The notes under the pieces were generated by a model that was given only the letters and a program-made list of their open reading frames with translations, had not been told where the DNA came from and did not search any database. The translations under genes were made by a program, and so were the position numbers. From assembly GCF_016887565.1 (NCBI RefSeq), contig NZ_CP069396.1:6616001-6680000 (forward strand): a stretch of DNA of 64,000 nt. Reading direction: 5' to 3'. Positions 1 through 9,400 of the stretch are shown in pieces; position 1 is the stretch's first letter; each line of letters opens with the position of its first letter. This DNA comes from Archangium violaceum. GTDB taxonomy: Bacteria; Myxococcota; Myxococcia; Myxococcales; Myxococcaceae.

Positions 1-865
1 GGGTTGCCGGGGTCTTCCAGGTGAAGAGGCCCTCGTCCACCAGGCGCGCCATCATCAGCGTGGTGAGCGACTTGCTCGTGGAGCCGATGAGGAAGAGCGT
101 CCGCGGCGTCACGGGCTCCGGCTTGCCGAGCTCCCGCACCCCGAAGCCCTTCTCGTAGAGGACCTGATTGCCCTGGACGACGGCGACGGCCACACCCGGA
201 ATCTTCATCGTCGCGCGAGCCTGCTCGAGGAAGGACTCGAAGGACCGGAGCCGCTCGGGGGTGAGGGGAAGCGGGGCCTTTCCGGCGAAGGACTCCTCGG
301 AGAGCCGGGCGGACTTGAAGCCGAGGAGGACCTGATTGGCCTGGGCACCGCGGCGCTCCATGGCGGCGGCGGCACCATCCAGGAGGATGACGTAGTTGGT
401 GTCACCCTTGCGCCGCGCGAGGCCGACGATGACGCGCGACTCCTGCGCGGGAGGCTCGTAGGTGTTCTGGAAGACCTCGTCCCAGCCGTCCTGCGCGGGC
501 GGGTGGGCCGAGTGCATCACGGGAAGGGCGAAGCCGGGCTGGGTCTGCTTCCAGGCCTCGGCGAGAGCGCGCTCGGCGGACGGGCCGGGCACCTCCAGCA
601 GGGTGAGACGGAGCTGCCGCTCGGGGTCCTCGAGCAGCAGACGGCCCTGGTCCTCGGTGACGTACCACCCGGCGGACACGGTGAAGGGCGTGCTCGAGGC
701 CGTCTTCATGGGCGTGGCCGCGTCGAGCTTCAGGGCCTGGACGGTGGTGGGCGAGGGCGCGGGAGCGGTGGCCTGGGGCGCCGGGGCGGAGGAGGGTGGA
801 GCGGCGGTGGTCGTCGCCGCGGTACACGAGGTGAGCAGCAGAAGGGGAAGGGCGCCCAGGCGCAT
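1..865 (-). CDS. Lipoprotein serine hydrolase, beta-lactamase/PBP-like (3' end cut by window)
   Basis: The visible 288 codons begin with a lipoprotein signal (a run of leucines, then lipobox LTSC with Cys at residue 14) and an Ala/Pro/Thr linker. An N-terminal domain of unknown function covers roughly residues 45-200. A beta-lactamase/penicillin-binding-like fold follows, recognisable from its start (GVAVAVVQGNQVLYEKGFG) and the SxxK nucleophile motif STSK at residues 262-265. The later YxN and HxG-type motifs lie outside the window, so the catalytic set cannot be checked. The ATG at 865 is chosen because the signal peptide begins there. Such proteins are serine esterases or peptidases anchored in the cell envelope; the substrate is unknown. 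The family call is firm, the activity is inferred. Confidence 0.8.
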   Translation of the reverse strand, partial: MRLGALPLLLLTSCTAATTTAAPPSSAPAPQATAPAPSPTTVQALKLDAATPMKTASSTPFTVSAGWYVTEDQGRLLLEDPERQLRLTLLEVPGPSAERALAEAWKQTQPGFALPVMHSAHPPAQDGWDEVFQNTYEPPAQESRVIVGLARRKGDTNYVILLDGAAAAMERRGAQANQVLLGFKSARLSEESFAGKAPLPLTPERLRSFESFLEQARATMKIPGVAVAVVQGNQVLYEKGFGVRELGKPEPVTPRTLFLIGSTSKSLTTLMMARLVDEGLFTWKTPAT

Positions 866-989
866 GTGCAGGAATCTCCGGATAGAAAGACTGCTTCGGC
901 GGCCTCGCCCAGAACGAACGAGCGGGAATCCGATTGCGTCCGATCGAATCGTGGCGCCCCCCATCCTCACTCCGCGGTCCGCCGCGGGG

Positions 990-1967
990 TTACTGCTTCG
1001 TGGTGTAGTTGGCCGGGACGTAGACGTAGCCCTTGCCCTCGGACCTCACGTGGCCGAGGCCCGGGAACGAGACGTGGGCCAGGCCCACCCAGTAGCCCTG
1101 CTTCGCCGCGTCGGCGAGGGCCTTCTTGCGCTGGGCCGCCGCCGCCTTCGAGTCAACGTCGAACTGGACGGTCACCGACGGCTCGGGGAACTGCACCGCC
1201 GCCACGTGCAACAGGTCTCCCCACAGCATCAGCTTCTGGCCCTTGCTCTCCACGGCGTAGTTGCTGTGGCCGGGGGTGTGGCCGAAGGTCGTGATGGCCT
1301 TGATGCCAGGCACCAGCTCGGTGTCACCCTCGAAGGGCTCGAGCTTGTCCGCCGTGGCGTACGGGGTCAGCATCGCCGTGGCGTTCTGGAACCCCGACTG
1401 CGCCTCAGCGGGCGCCTTCTTCATGTTGTCGGCGCTCATCCAGTAGTCCGCCTCGGCCTTGGCCAGATGCACGGTGGCGTTCGGGAAGGTCCGCTTGTCC
1501 CCGGTCATCAGCCCGCCCATGTGATCCGGGTGCAGGTGGGTGATGAACACGGCGTCGATCTGCTCCGGCTGATAGCCGGCCGCCTTCAGGTTCGCCAGCA
1601 GCTTGCCGAGCGTCGGGCCATAGAGGTTGCCAGCGCCCGTATCCACCAGCACCAGCTGGGAGCCGGTGTTGATGAGGAAGGCATTGAACGAGCTCTCCAC
1701 GGGCGTCTTGAGGAACGCGCGCGCGAACGCCTTCTCCACCTGGGCGGGCTTGATGTTGGTCAGCATCTTGTCCAGAGGCAATTCGAGGGTGCCATCGGAC
1801 AGGGCGGTGATCTCGAAGTCGCCCAGCATCATGCGGTAGTAGCCCGGCGCCTGGGTCTTGACCTGGGGCGCGGCGGCCTGCGCGGTGGTGGGCACGAGCG
1901 CGGCGCCGCTCGCGGCGGTGAGGACCGCGGCGACCGCGGCACGCCAGGGGAAGGTACGCAGCTTCAT
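990..1967 (-). CDS. Secreted metallo-beta-lactamase-fold hydrolase
   Basis: 325 residues with an N-terminal Sec signal (cleavage likely near residue 32, after AQAAA). The zinc-binding motif HLHPDHMGG lies at residues 144-152 (H144, H146, D148, H149), preceded by the VLVDTGAG strand. Later metal ligands are visible as FGHTPGHS and in the C-terminal GLAHVSFPGLGH. The layout resembles periplasmic MBL-fold hydrolases often annotated as lactonase- or beta-lactamase-like, but nothing fixes the substrate. It is transcribed divergently from the ABC exporter operon across about 185 bp. A quorum-quenching lactonase or a carbapenemase-like role is possible but unsupported here. Confidence 0.85.
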   Translation of the reverse strand: MKLRTFPWRAAVAAVLTAASGAALVPTTAQAAAPQVKTQAPGYYRMMLGDFEITALSDGTLELPLDKMLTNIKPAQVEKAFARAFLKTPVESSFNAFLINTGSQLVLVDTGAGNLYGPTLGKLLANLKAAGYQPEQIDAVFITHLHPDHMGGLMTGDKRTFPNATVHLAKAEADYWMSADNMKKAPAEAQSGFQNATAMLTPYATADKLEPFEGDTELVPGIKAITTFGHTPGHSNYAVESKGQKLMLWGDLLHVAAVQFPEPSVTVQFDVDSKAAAAQRKKALADAAKQGYWVGLAHVSFPGLGHVRSEGKGYVYVPANYTTKQ

Positions 1968-2152
1968 CGGGTGTCTCCAGGTTGGGGATGGATCCGCCCG
2001 CGTTATGCTTCAACTTCCGCCTCGTCCCAAATTCAGTTCACGCCGCTGGAGGTCGGCCGCTCGCTCCCCCGTTGGGACCGATCAGCGACCCCTCCGGACC
2101 GGCTGGCCCTTCGTCACGAGGCGCCGCGGTGCGAGCGCCTACAGTCCCGCGC

Positions 2153-3076
2153 ATGCATGCCATCGAGGTCGTGGGGCTCAAGAAGACGTACGGCAAGGGC
2201 TGGCGCCGCGCCGGTCAGGTCGCGCTCGCGGGCGTGGACCTGCACGTGCCGGTGGGCAGCGCGTTCGGGCTCATCGGGCCCAACGGCGCGGGCAAGACGA
2301 CGTTCATCAAGTCGGTGCTCGGCATCGTGCGGCCCACGGGGGGCCAGGTGCGGGTGCTCGGCGGCGACCCCGAGGACCCCGCGGTGCGCGCGCGCATCGG
2401 CTACCTGCCCGAGCGCCTGCACCTGCCGGGGGCGTGGACGGCCACGGCGTTCCTGGGCACGGTGGCGCGGCTGAAGAACCTGCGGCGCGATGTGGCCGCC
2501 CATGCGCGCCTGCTCGAGCGCGTGGGCCTGGCCGACGCGGCGGGCCGGCGCATCGGGGGCTACTCCAAGGGCATGCGGCAGCGGCTCGGGCTCGCCGCGG
2601 CGCTGCTGGGCGAGCCGGAGCTGCTCATCCTCGACGAGCCGACGGACGGCATCGACCCCATGGGCCGCATGGAGGTGCGCCGCATCCTGCAGGACGAGGT
2701 GCGCCGCGGCGCCACCCTCTTCCTCAACTCCCACCTGCTGGCGGAGACGGAGCGCGTGTGCGACCGCATCGCCATCCTCGGCGAGGGCCGGGTGCTGCGC
2801 GAGGGGCGGCTGGAGGACCTGCAGCACACCGGGCACCGCTGGTCGGTGCGCTTCGCACCGGGCGCGAGCGCACAGGTGCTACAGGCCGCGGGATTCACGC
2901 CGGCTGGCGACGAGGGCGACGGGCGCTGGGCGCTGGGGACGCCGGACGCCGCGGCGCTCAACGCGGCCCTGGGCCAGGCGCTCGCGGGCGGCGCGCTGCT
3001 GGTGGAGTTGCGGCGCGATGCGCAGGACCTCGAGGCGGTGCTGACGGACGCGGTGGGCGCGGGGGTGGCGGCATGA
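2153..3076 (+). CDS. ABC transporter ATP-binding protein
   Basis: 307 residues. Walker A is GPNGAGKTT (residues 42-50), the signature region is YSKGMRQRLGLA, Walker B with the catalytic Glu is LLILDEPTDGIDP, and the H-loop is LNSHLL. This is the standalone nucleotide-binding subunit of an ABC-2 type exporter. I chose the ATG at 2153 because the protein family starts at the strand beginning HAIEVVGLKKTYG; the frame is open further upstream but codes nothing recognisable. The stop overlaps the start of the permease gene by 4 bp (ATGA), so the two are translationally coupled. The substrate is unknown. Confidence 0.92.
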   Translation: MHAIEVVGLKKTYGKGWRRAGQVALAGVDLHVPVGSAFGLIGPNGAGKTTFIKSVLGIVRPTGGQVRVLGGDPEDPAVRARIGYLPERLHLPGAWTATAFLGTVARLKNLRRDVAAHARLLERVGLADAAGRRIGGYSKGMRQRLGLAAALLGEPELLILDEPTDGIDPMGRMEVRRILQDEVRRGATLFLNSHLLAETERVCDRIAILGEGRVLREGRLEDLQHTGHRWSVRFAPGASAQVLQAAGFTPAGDEGDGRWALGTPDAAALNAALGQALAGGALLVELRRDAQDLEAVLTDAVGAGVAA

Positions 3077-3909
3077 ACGGAGTCCTGGGCATCGCAGGCT
3101 ACGTCTTGCGCGAGGCGCTGAGCCGCAAGTTCATCCTCGCCTTCCTGGTGGGCATCTCGCTGCTGCTCCTCACGCTCACGTTGTCGCTGCGCATCGAGGT
3201 CCTGGACGGCGCGCTCGCCGCCACGCGGCTGTTCGGCCAGTCCCTGGACCACAGCATCCAGGCCGTCGACATGGCGCTGCGGCCGCTCTACATGGCCATC
3301 GCCTACCTGGTGTTCTACGGCGGCATCCTCTTCGGCCTGGTGGCGTGCTCGGACTTCGCGCCCAGCCTGCTGTCGCCCGGCCGCATCGAGCACCTGCTCG
3401 CCCTGCCGGTGCGCCGCTGGCAGGTGCTGGTCGGCACGTTCGTGGGCGTGATGACGCTGGCGGTGGGCGGTGCGGCGTACGGGGCGGGCGGCCTGTGGCT
3501 CATCCTCGGCGTCAAGACGGGGTACTGGACGGTGGGGCCGCTCATCGCGGCGCTGCTCGCGGGCGTGGCGTACGCGGCGGTGTACGCGGTGATGCTCACC
3601 TGCGCGACGCTGGTGCGCAGCGCGGCGCTGTGTGCGGCCGCGGGCGGCGTGTTCCTGGTGCTGGGCGTCATCGCCGGCTTCCGGCGCAGCATCGCGCCAG
3701 TGTTCGAGGAGGGGATGAGCCGCACTGGCTTCGAGCTGCTCACGCTCTTCCTGCCCCGCCTCAGCTCGCTCGCCAACGCATCGGCTTCCATGGCCGCATC
3801 CATCCCCCTCGAGCAGCGCTCGCTGGGGGCGGTGCTCGCGGGCGTGGGCCTCTTCGGCATGGGCGTACTCGCGCTCGGCCTCTGGCATTTCGAACGGAAG
3901 GACTACTAG
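3073..3909 (+). CDS. ABC-2 type transporter permease
   Basis: 278 residues with about six hydrophobic segments: FILAFLVGISLLLLTLTLSL near the N-terminus, AIAYLVFYGGILFGLVA, VGVMTLAVGGAAYGAGG, LIAALLAGVAYAAVYAVML, AAGGVFLVLGVIAG and AVLAGVGLFGMGVLALGLW at the C-terminus. The motif SPGRIEHLLALPVRRWQ between helices is typical of ABC-2 permeases. It overlaps the ATPase gene by 4 bp and ends directly before the next gene (TAG followed at once by ATG), so the three form one operon. It would supply the membrane channel of the exporter. Confidence 0.88.
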   Translation: MNGVLGIAGYVLREALSRKFILAFLVGISLLLLTLTLSLRIEVLDGALAATRLFGQSLDHSIQAVDMALRPLYMAIAYLVFYGGILFGLVACSDFAPSLLSPGRIEHLLALPVRRWQVLVGTFVGVMTLAVGGAAYGAGGLWLILGVKTGYWTVGPLIAALLAGVAYAAVYAVMLTCATLVRSAALCAAAGGVFLVLGVIAGFRRSIAPVFEEGMSRTGFELLTLFLPRLSSLANASASMAASIPLEQRSLGAVLAGVGLFGMGVLALGLWHFERKDY

Positions 3910-5019
3910 ATGAAGACGCGAGGCGCGCGGTTCCTGGTGCTCGCCGTGGTGGTGTTCGCCGCCGCGGCGCTGCTGATGTGGTTTGGACAGGGTGAGGAGG
4001 CGCTCAGCGCGAGCGAGCAGCCGCCGGTGGAGTTCCCGCGTCGGCTGCGCGCCCAGGAGAAGACGCGCGCGCAGGCGCGGCGCACCTGGGTGGTCCCGAC
4101 GCCGGACGCCGGGCCCCAGGGGGCTTCGGACCCGCTGCTCGCGGCGCTGCCGCGAGGCAAGGGCAAGACGGCCGTGGTGCTGGAGGCCAACGCCCTTCGC
4201 CACTCCCCCATCGGCGAGCTGCTGCTCGAATGCCTCTATCGCGACGGCGGCAAGCAGCTGCAGCAACTGAAGGAGCGCACGGGTATCGATCCGCTCACGG
4301 ACCTGGACCGGCTCGCCATCACCGACGAGGGCCTGGTGCTGTCGGGCAACTTCGGCAAGGCGAAGACCGACGAGCTGCTCGGGCAGCACGGGCGCTCGAG
4401 CTACGGCGACTCCGCGCGCATCTACGAGCCCCCGACCGAGCGGGCGCTCGCCGACGGCGGCGTGGGGCGCGGCGGCGGGCCCACGCTCGCGACGTGGGGC
4501 AACCAGATGATCGTCGTGGGCCGGGACCGCAACGGGGTGAGAGACGTCATCGACCGGGTGGAGGGGCGTGGCTCGCAGGAGCCGCCGCTGCTCGGCGAGA
4601 CCGCGACGTACGGCGAGGTGTACGGCGTCATCGCGACCCGCACCCTCGCGAACGTCCTCCCGCCGGACCAGCGCGAGATCGCCGAGCAGCTGGTGCGCGC
4701 CGCGGGCGCGGTGGAGTTGCACGTGGACGCACGCGGAGACGTGGCGCTGGTGGCGGACGTGAAGGGCGAGGACGCGCAGGCGGTCACGGATCTGGGCAAG
4801 AGCCTGGGCGGGGCGCTTGCGCTCGCGCGCATGCGCGCGCAGAGCCAGGGGGAGGAGGACCTGGCGAAGCTGCTCGACTTCGCGCGCGTGCGGCCAGACG
4901 GGGACGCGTTCCGGCTGGAGGTGGCCCTGCCGCTCGACGTGCTGAAGGAGAGGCTCGCCTTCTGCCGCGAGCCTCTCCCGGAAGCGACGGCCGGGGACGG
5001 AGGGGTGGAGCGGCTGTAG
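3910..5019 (+). CDS. Exported or membrane-anchored protein of unknown function, third gene of ABC operon
   Basis: 369 residues. One N-terminal hydrophobic segment (residues 8-25) acts as an anchor or signal, followed by a charged linker. The rest is a soluble domain with no motif I recognise; it has alternating segments such as VVLEANALRHSP and GLVLSGNFGKAKTDELL, suggesting a repeated alpha/beta unit. The start is directly adjacent to the permease stop, so it is probably co-expressed and may be an accessory envelope subunit of the exporter. This is an inference from position only. Confidence 0.75.
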   Translation: MKTRGARFLVLAVVVFAAAALLMWFGQGEEALSASEQPPVEFPRRLRAQEKTRAQARRTWVVPTPDAGPQGASDPLLAALPRGKGKTAVVLEANALRHSPIGELLLECLYRDGGKQLQQLKERTGIDPLTDLDRLAITDEGLVLSGNFGKAKTDELLGQHGRSSYGDSARIYEPPTERALADGGVGRGGGPTLATWGNQMIVVGRDRNGVRDVIDRVEGRGSQEPPLLGETATYGEVYGVIATRTLANVLPPDQREIAEQLVRAAGAVELHVDARGDVALVADVKGEDAQAVTDLGKSLGGALALARMRAQSQGEEDLAKLLDFARVRPDGDAFRLEVALPLDVLKERLAFCREPLPEATAGDGGVERL

Positions 5020-5040
5020 CGCACGTCCAGGAGATGAGGA

Positions 5041-5982
5041 CTAGTTGCCCGTCCAGGAGCTCCGCAGGGTCACGTCGTACCTGCCGCCCGAGTCGTCCTG
5101 GATGCGCGTCACGATGGCGGTGGTGCCCGTCCCGTAGTTGCAATAGAACGAGAGGGTCTTGGAAGCGGAGCCCCAATCATCCGCGCTCGAGTCGTCATCC
5201 TCGCGAACCTGGAAGGACGCTTGCAGGCTGTTGTACGACGAGGTCGGGACGGAGGCCGAGTACATGTAGACGTTCGGGTACTTCGTCTCGCCCACGGCGA
5301 TCCTCATGTACCCGCCTGAGGTGGGCCAGTCGTTGGCGATGTTGCCGGAAGACGTCTGCAGGTTGGTGAAGAGCTCGACTTCGAGATCCCCCTCGGTGCC
5401 ACCCTGGCCCGCCACCACCTTGATGGATTCGAGATAGATGTTGTAGGAGCACGTGCCCGCGAGGGTGCTCACGGAGGCATCGGAGTTCTTCACGGCGATG
5501 GTGAGCGGGATCTGGTGGACCTCGCCGTCCACTTTCAGGGTGACGACCCGGTCGAGGAACGCGCCGGGCTCCACCGAGGAGAGGTCGATGTCGAGAGCGA
5601 TCGACTGGCTCTCATGCGGGGTGACCCAGCCCTCCTGCTGCCGGGCCGACACTCCCTTCAGCCCCTCCAGCTCGAGCGACCAGTACACGGACTGCGACGT
5701 CTGGTTGGAGATGTCCGCGATCATCATGGAGTCCACGCGAGCCCCGGGCGCCAGCTCCAGGGACAGGCCTCCCCGCTCATCGTTCTTGACCAGGAACACG
5801 GTCACATCGCAGGCATCGGCGAGGCCGTCCCCGTCATGATCGTGCGCATCCGTGATGGCCGCCGGGCAGCTCCCGCCCATGTAGGGCTGCGCGGCGGCGC
5901 TCACGGGGGCCGCGTACGTGGCACCGGTGAAGGTGAGGGCGACGACTCCCGACAGAAGCGAGGCAATACAAGTCTTCTTCAT
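5041..5982 (-). CDS. Secreted protein with thrombospondin type 3-like calcium motif
   Basis: 313 residues. A clear AGGAG ribosome binding site precedes the ATG at 5982; the frame is open further upstream but lacks a signal there. Signal peptide to about residue 24 (ATYA/AP). Directly after it, residues 45-59 hold an Asp-rich calcium-binding motif (DHDGDGLADACD), like one thrombospondin type 3 repeat. The remaining 250 residues look all-beta, with an internal Ig-like segment (LELAPGARVDSMMIADISNQ) and a C-terminal domain with paired cysteines (GTCSYN and SFYCNYG). The function is unknown; an extracellular adhesion or matrix role is plausible. It converges on the ABC operon with a 21 bp gap. 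Confidence 0.78.
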   Translation of the reverse strand: MKKTCIASLLSGVVALTFTGATYAAPVSAAAQPYMGGSCPAAITDAHDHDGDGLADACDVTVFLVKNDERGGLSLELAPGARVDSMMIADISNQTSQSVYWSLELEGLKGVSARQQEGWVTPHESQSIALDIDLSSVEPGAFLDRVVTLKVDGEVHQIPLTIAVKNSDASVSTLAGTCSYNIYLESIKVVAGQGGTEGDLEVELFTNLQTSSGNIANDWPTSGGYMRIAVGETKYPNVYMYSASVPTSSYNSLQASFQVREDDDSSADDWGSASKTLSFYCNYGTGTTAIVTRIQDDSGGRYDVTLRSSWTGN

Positions 5983-6083
5983 GACGAACTCCTCGTGTGG
6001 TGTTTCGTGGGAACACGAGCGCCGCGAGGGTTTGCCGTGCAGCCCCTCTGGCGTCCGCATGAAGAAGACGCGAGACCTCGGGA

Positions 6084-6407
6084 TTGTTACCCACGCCGAT
6101 ATTCAGTTTGCCTTCCAGCGAGGTCCACCACGTCGGCGCGAGCGGCTTGGTCGATGACGTGGCCGCGCAGTTCCGCGGCCGTCCCATCGAGCCGCTGCGC
6201 AAGGCGTACGGACCGGAAAAGGCGGGGTCGGTGCTGAGCCATCTGGCCGGGGGTGAGCTCCTGGGTGACATGCTGGAGAAGCATCCAGACGACATGGAAC
6301 GCGCGCTGACCCGGTGGGAGGAGAAGCTGCGCCCGTTCATCGAGGACATGCAGCGCGACTCGCTGAAAGCGAGACAGCTCTTCACTCCGGCTGGGCAGCC
6401 TGCGTGA
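6084..6407 (+). pseudogene. Remnant: C-terminal tail resembling an FAD-dependent monooxygenase
   Basis: The open frame ends with LAGGELLGDMLEKHP, then ALTRWEEKLRPFIEDMQ. This matches the usual C-terminal helix pattern of aromatic-ring/tetracycline-type FAD monooxygenases (LAGEL...AL.RYE..LRP.V...Q). The FAD-binding GxGxxG and GD motifs are absent, and sequence before about 6220 looks unrelated. The nominal start is TTG with no good ribosome binding site. I read it as the tail of a gene whose body was lost, just upstream of the large helicase gene. It could instead be a small genuine gene of about 107 residues. Confidence 0.45.
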
Positions 6408-6435
6408 CCCGCGTCTACACTCCTCGCAAGATCGA

Positions 6436-9400
6436 ATGTCTCGACCGTTATTCAATGCCAGCATCAGAGATCTCGAAGCCCGGTTCGAGCACGGCGGCGG
6501 CGATGCCGACGTGTTGCGCGGCCTGGCCGACGAGCTCGCGCATCGCTCCACGAAGAGAGCCGCACAGCTCAGGGCCCGCGTCCTCCGGGCACTCGACTCC
6601 CTGAGCGTGTCGGAGGGAGCCCAGGAGCGCGTCAGCGCGCCACCAGAGCCCGCTCCCAGCTCGAGACCCCGCACGAGCAAGCGCGAACAGTCGACAGGCT
6701 CGTCCTCGGAGGGGAATCGCATCCGCTTTCCTCCCATCCAGAACGCTCCCGAGGCGATCATGGATGCGTGGACGGCGCTTGAGGTCCTCTCGCCGCCAAC
6801 GTTCCGTCGCCCCGAGGATCTGGCGGGTGGAGAGCCCAGAGCCGTTGCCTCATTGACCGAGCAGGAGCTCCCCTGGGAGACGGGGCGGGACCGGGCACGC
6901 CCCAAGACCCGGCTCTACTACCAGGTGGTGCTGGGCACGGTGGAGCTCGATGCCGCCACCACAGCGCTCCTCTCCCAGTACGCGGATGGGCGGGCCGAGT
7001 GGCCCCCGGCACGTGGAGAGGCCATCCTCGCGCTCGCGATCCTCGACCGGGAGGGCAGACCCGTGGAAGGATCGGCCGCCGCGATCTCGAGCTTCGGGTG
7101 GGGACTCCCCCGCGCGCTCGATGGCGATCTCGCGGGTCTGGCTGGATGGCACGTGGCGGAGCGCCGTCTGGTTGTGGAGCTGGACGAAAAGCTCCGCCAG
7201 CGCGACGAGGACGGCAAGGTCCGACCGCTGGATCGCGCGACCCTCACCGCCGCCTACGGTTGGCTGGTCCGAACGCTTGGGTTGCCTCCAGCGCTCTGTC
7301 GGGAGCCGCGGTTCGCCATCCGGAGTTACGAGTACTACCGCAGCGACAGCCCTCCGGAACCGCTGCTGCTCAATAGCTTCTATCTGGGAGACCTCGCCGA
7401 GGCGAGGGAGCTGTTCGTGCGAGGTCGAGCCACCCCGAACCTCCTGCGCTATGTGGGCGCAATGGCTCCGGCCGTGCGGCGGAACCTGCTTCGGGACAGC
7501 GCCGCGCTCGAGGAGGCGGTCGCGCCTGGGCTGATCCCTCCGGCACGCTGGCCGGGCCCGGGGCGGCACCCGCTCGTTCTCCTCCAGCAGGCCGCGGTGA
7601 ACCTGGCGACGAGCGAGCTGCGCGCGAATGGAATCCTCGCCGTCAACGGTCCTCCCGGCACGGGGAAGACCACCTTGCTTCGGGATCTCGTTGCCTCGGT
7701 CATCACCGAGCGTGCCGAAGTCCTGGCGCTCTTCGACGATCCCGAGGAGGCGTTCGTCCACTCGGGCGAACGAACCAGGGCGGGACAGACCTGGCTGCAT
7801 CAGTACCGCATCGATGAGCGGCTTCGAGGCTTCGAGATGCTGGTGGCCTCGTCCAACAACAAGGCCGTCGAGAACGTCAGCGCCGAGCTTCCCGTGCTCA
7901 AGGCGATCGCGACCGACGCTGGTGAGCTGCGCTACTTCGCGACCGTGTCTGATGCCCTGCGGGGAGAGCCGACGTGGGGGCTCGTCGCCGCCGTCCTGGG
8001 CAACGCGGCCAACCGCAACAAGTTCAAGCAGACGTTCTGGTGGGACGAGGACCGCGGGCTTTCCACCTACCTCGCGGCCGCCGCGGGGACACCGCAGTCG
8101 GTCGAGGTCCAGGAGCCTGAATCCGGCGACCGGAAGACACGGCCGCCGCTCATCGTCACCGCCGAGAACCCTCCCCGGAATCACGAGGAGGCCCTGCGAC
8201 GTTGGCGCAAGGCGCGGTCTTCCTTTCGCGCGGCGCTCGCGAAGAGCCGTGAGCTCCTCCAGGAGCTTGGCCGAGCCCGTGAGCTCTACCTGTCACTTCC
8301 GGAACTGGCGAAGGGGGAGGCGCGAGCGGCCGCAGCGGCGGATGAAGCACGGGGTGCGGAGGATCGCGCCCAGGCCGCGGTCGCGGCCGCTCGCGAGCAC
8401 TTGACTGTCGCGCGCCAGGAGCTGACCGCCACCGAGGCACGTCTGGCCGAGCACGATGCGACGAAGCCGGGGTTCCTCCAGCGCTTGTTCCGGGGCCCGC
8501 AGCAGCAGTCCTGGCGGTCCGAGCGGTTGAAGCGGCTCCAGATCAAAAACCAGGCGGCGGAGGTGTTCGAGCGGTTGTCAGCGGATGTCGCGCGCTGCGA
8601 ACAGCGCTTGCGCGACGCTCCGGCCGAGTGTGCGCAGGCCGAACGAAGGCTCTCCGAGGCTCGGGACCGGTACGCGTCGGCCCGACGCGAGGTCGCGGCG
8701 GCTCGTGAACGGCTCGCGTCGCGGTTCGTCGATCCGGGATTCTTCGAGCGAGACCACGCCGAGCAACACATGGCGACCCCCTGGCTGGACGCAACGGACC
8801 AGCGCATCCGCGACGACGTGTTCGTCTCGGCAATGGCGCTCCACAAGGCCTTCATCGACGCGGCCGCGAAGCCGCTGAGGCACAACCTCGGCGCGCTCAT
8901 GAACGGCTTCAGCCGCCCCTCCTACCAGGATGAACGGCCTACGCTCGCCGACCTGTGGGCTTCGTTCTTCCTGGTCGTGCCGCTCGTGTCCACGACCTTC
9001 GCCTCGACGGAAAGGATGTTGGGAGCCCTGCCTTCCGAGGCGCTCGGATGGCTCTTCGTGGACGAAGCGGGACAGGCCCTGCCTCAAGCCGCGGTGGGTG
9101 CGCTGATGCGGACCCGCCGGGCCGTCGTGGTGGGGGACCCCATGCAGATCGAGCCGGTGGTGGTGCTTCCCGAAGTGTTGACCACCACGATCTGCCGGCA
9201 CTTCGGTGTGGACCCCGATCGGTTCAATGCCCCGAGTGCCTCGGTCCAGACGCTCGCGGATGCCGCGACCCCCTATGTCGCGGAGTTCGAGGGCAGGTCC
9301 GGCTGCCGCACCGTGGGGGTGCCGCTGCTCGTCCATCGACGGTGTGCCGAGCCCATGTTCGGCATCTCCAACTCGATTGCCTACCAGCGCCTCATGGTGA

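Noticed and set aside
462-2474. 670-codon plus-strand frame over the serine hydrolase and MBL genes
   Set aside because: It crosses three genes on both strands; the hydrolase motifs are in the minus frames.
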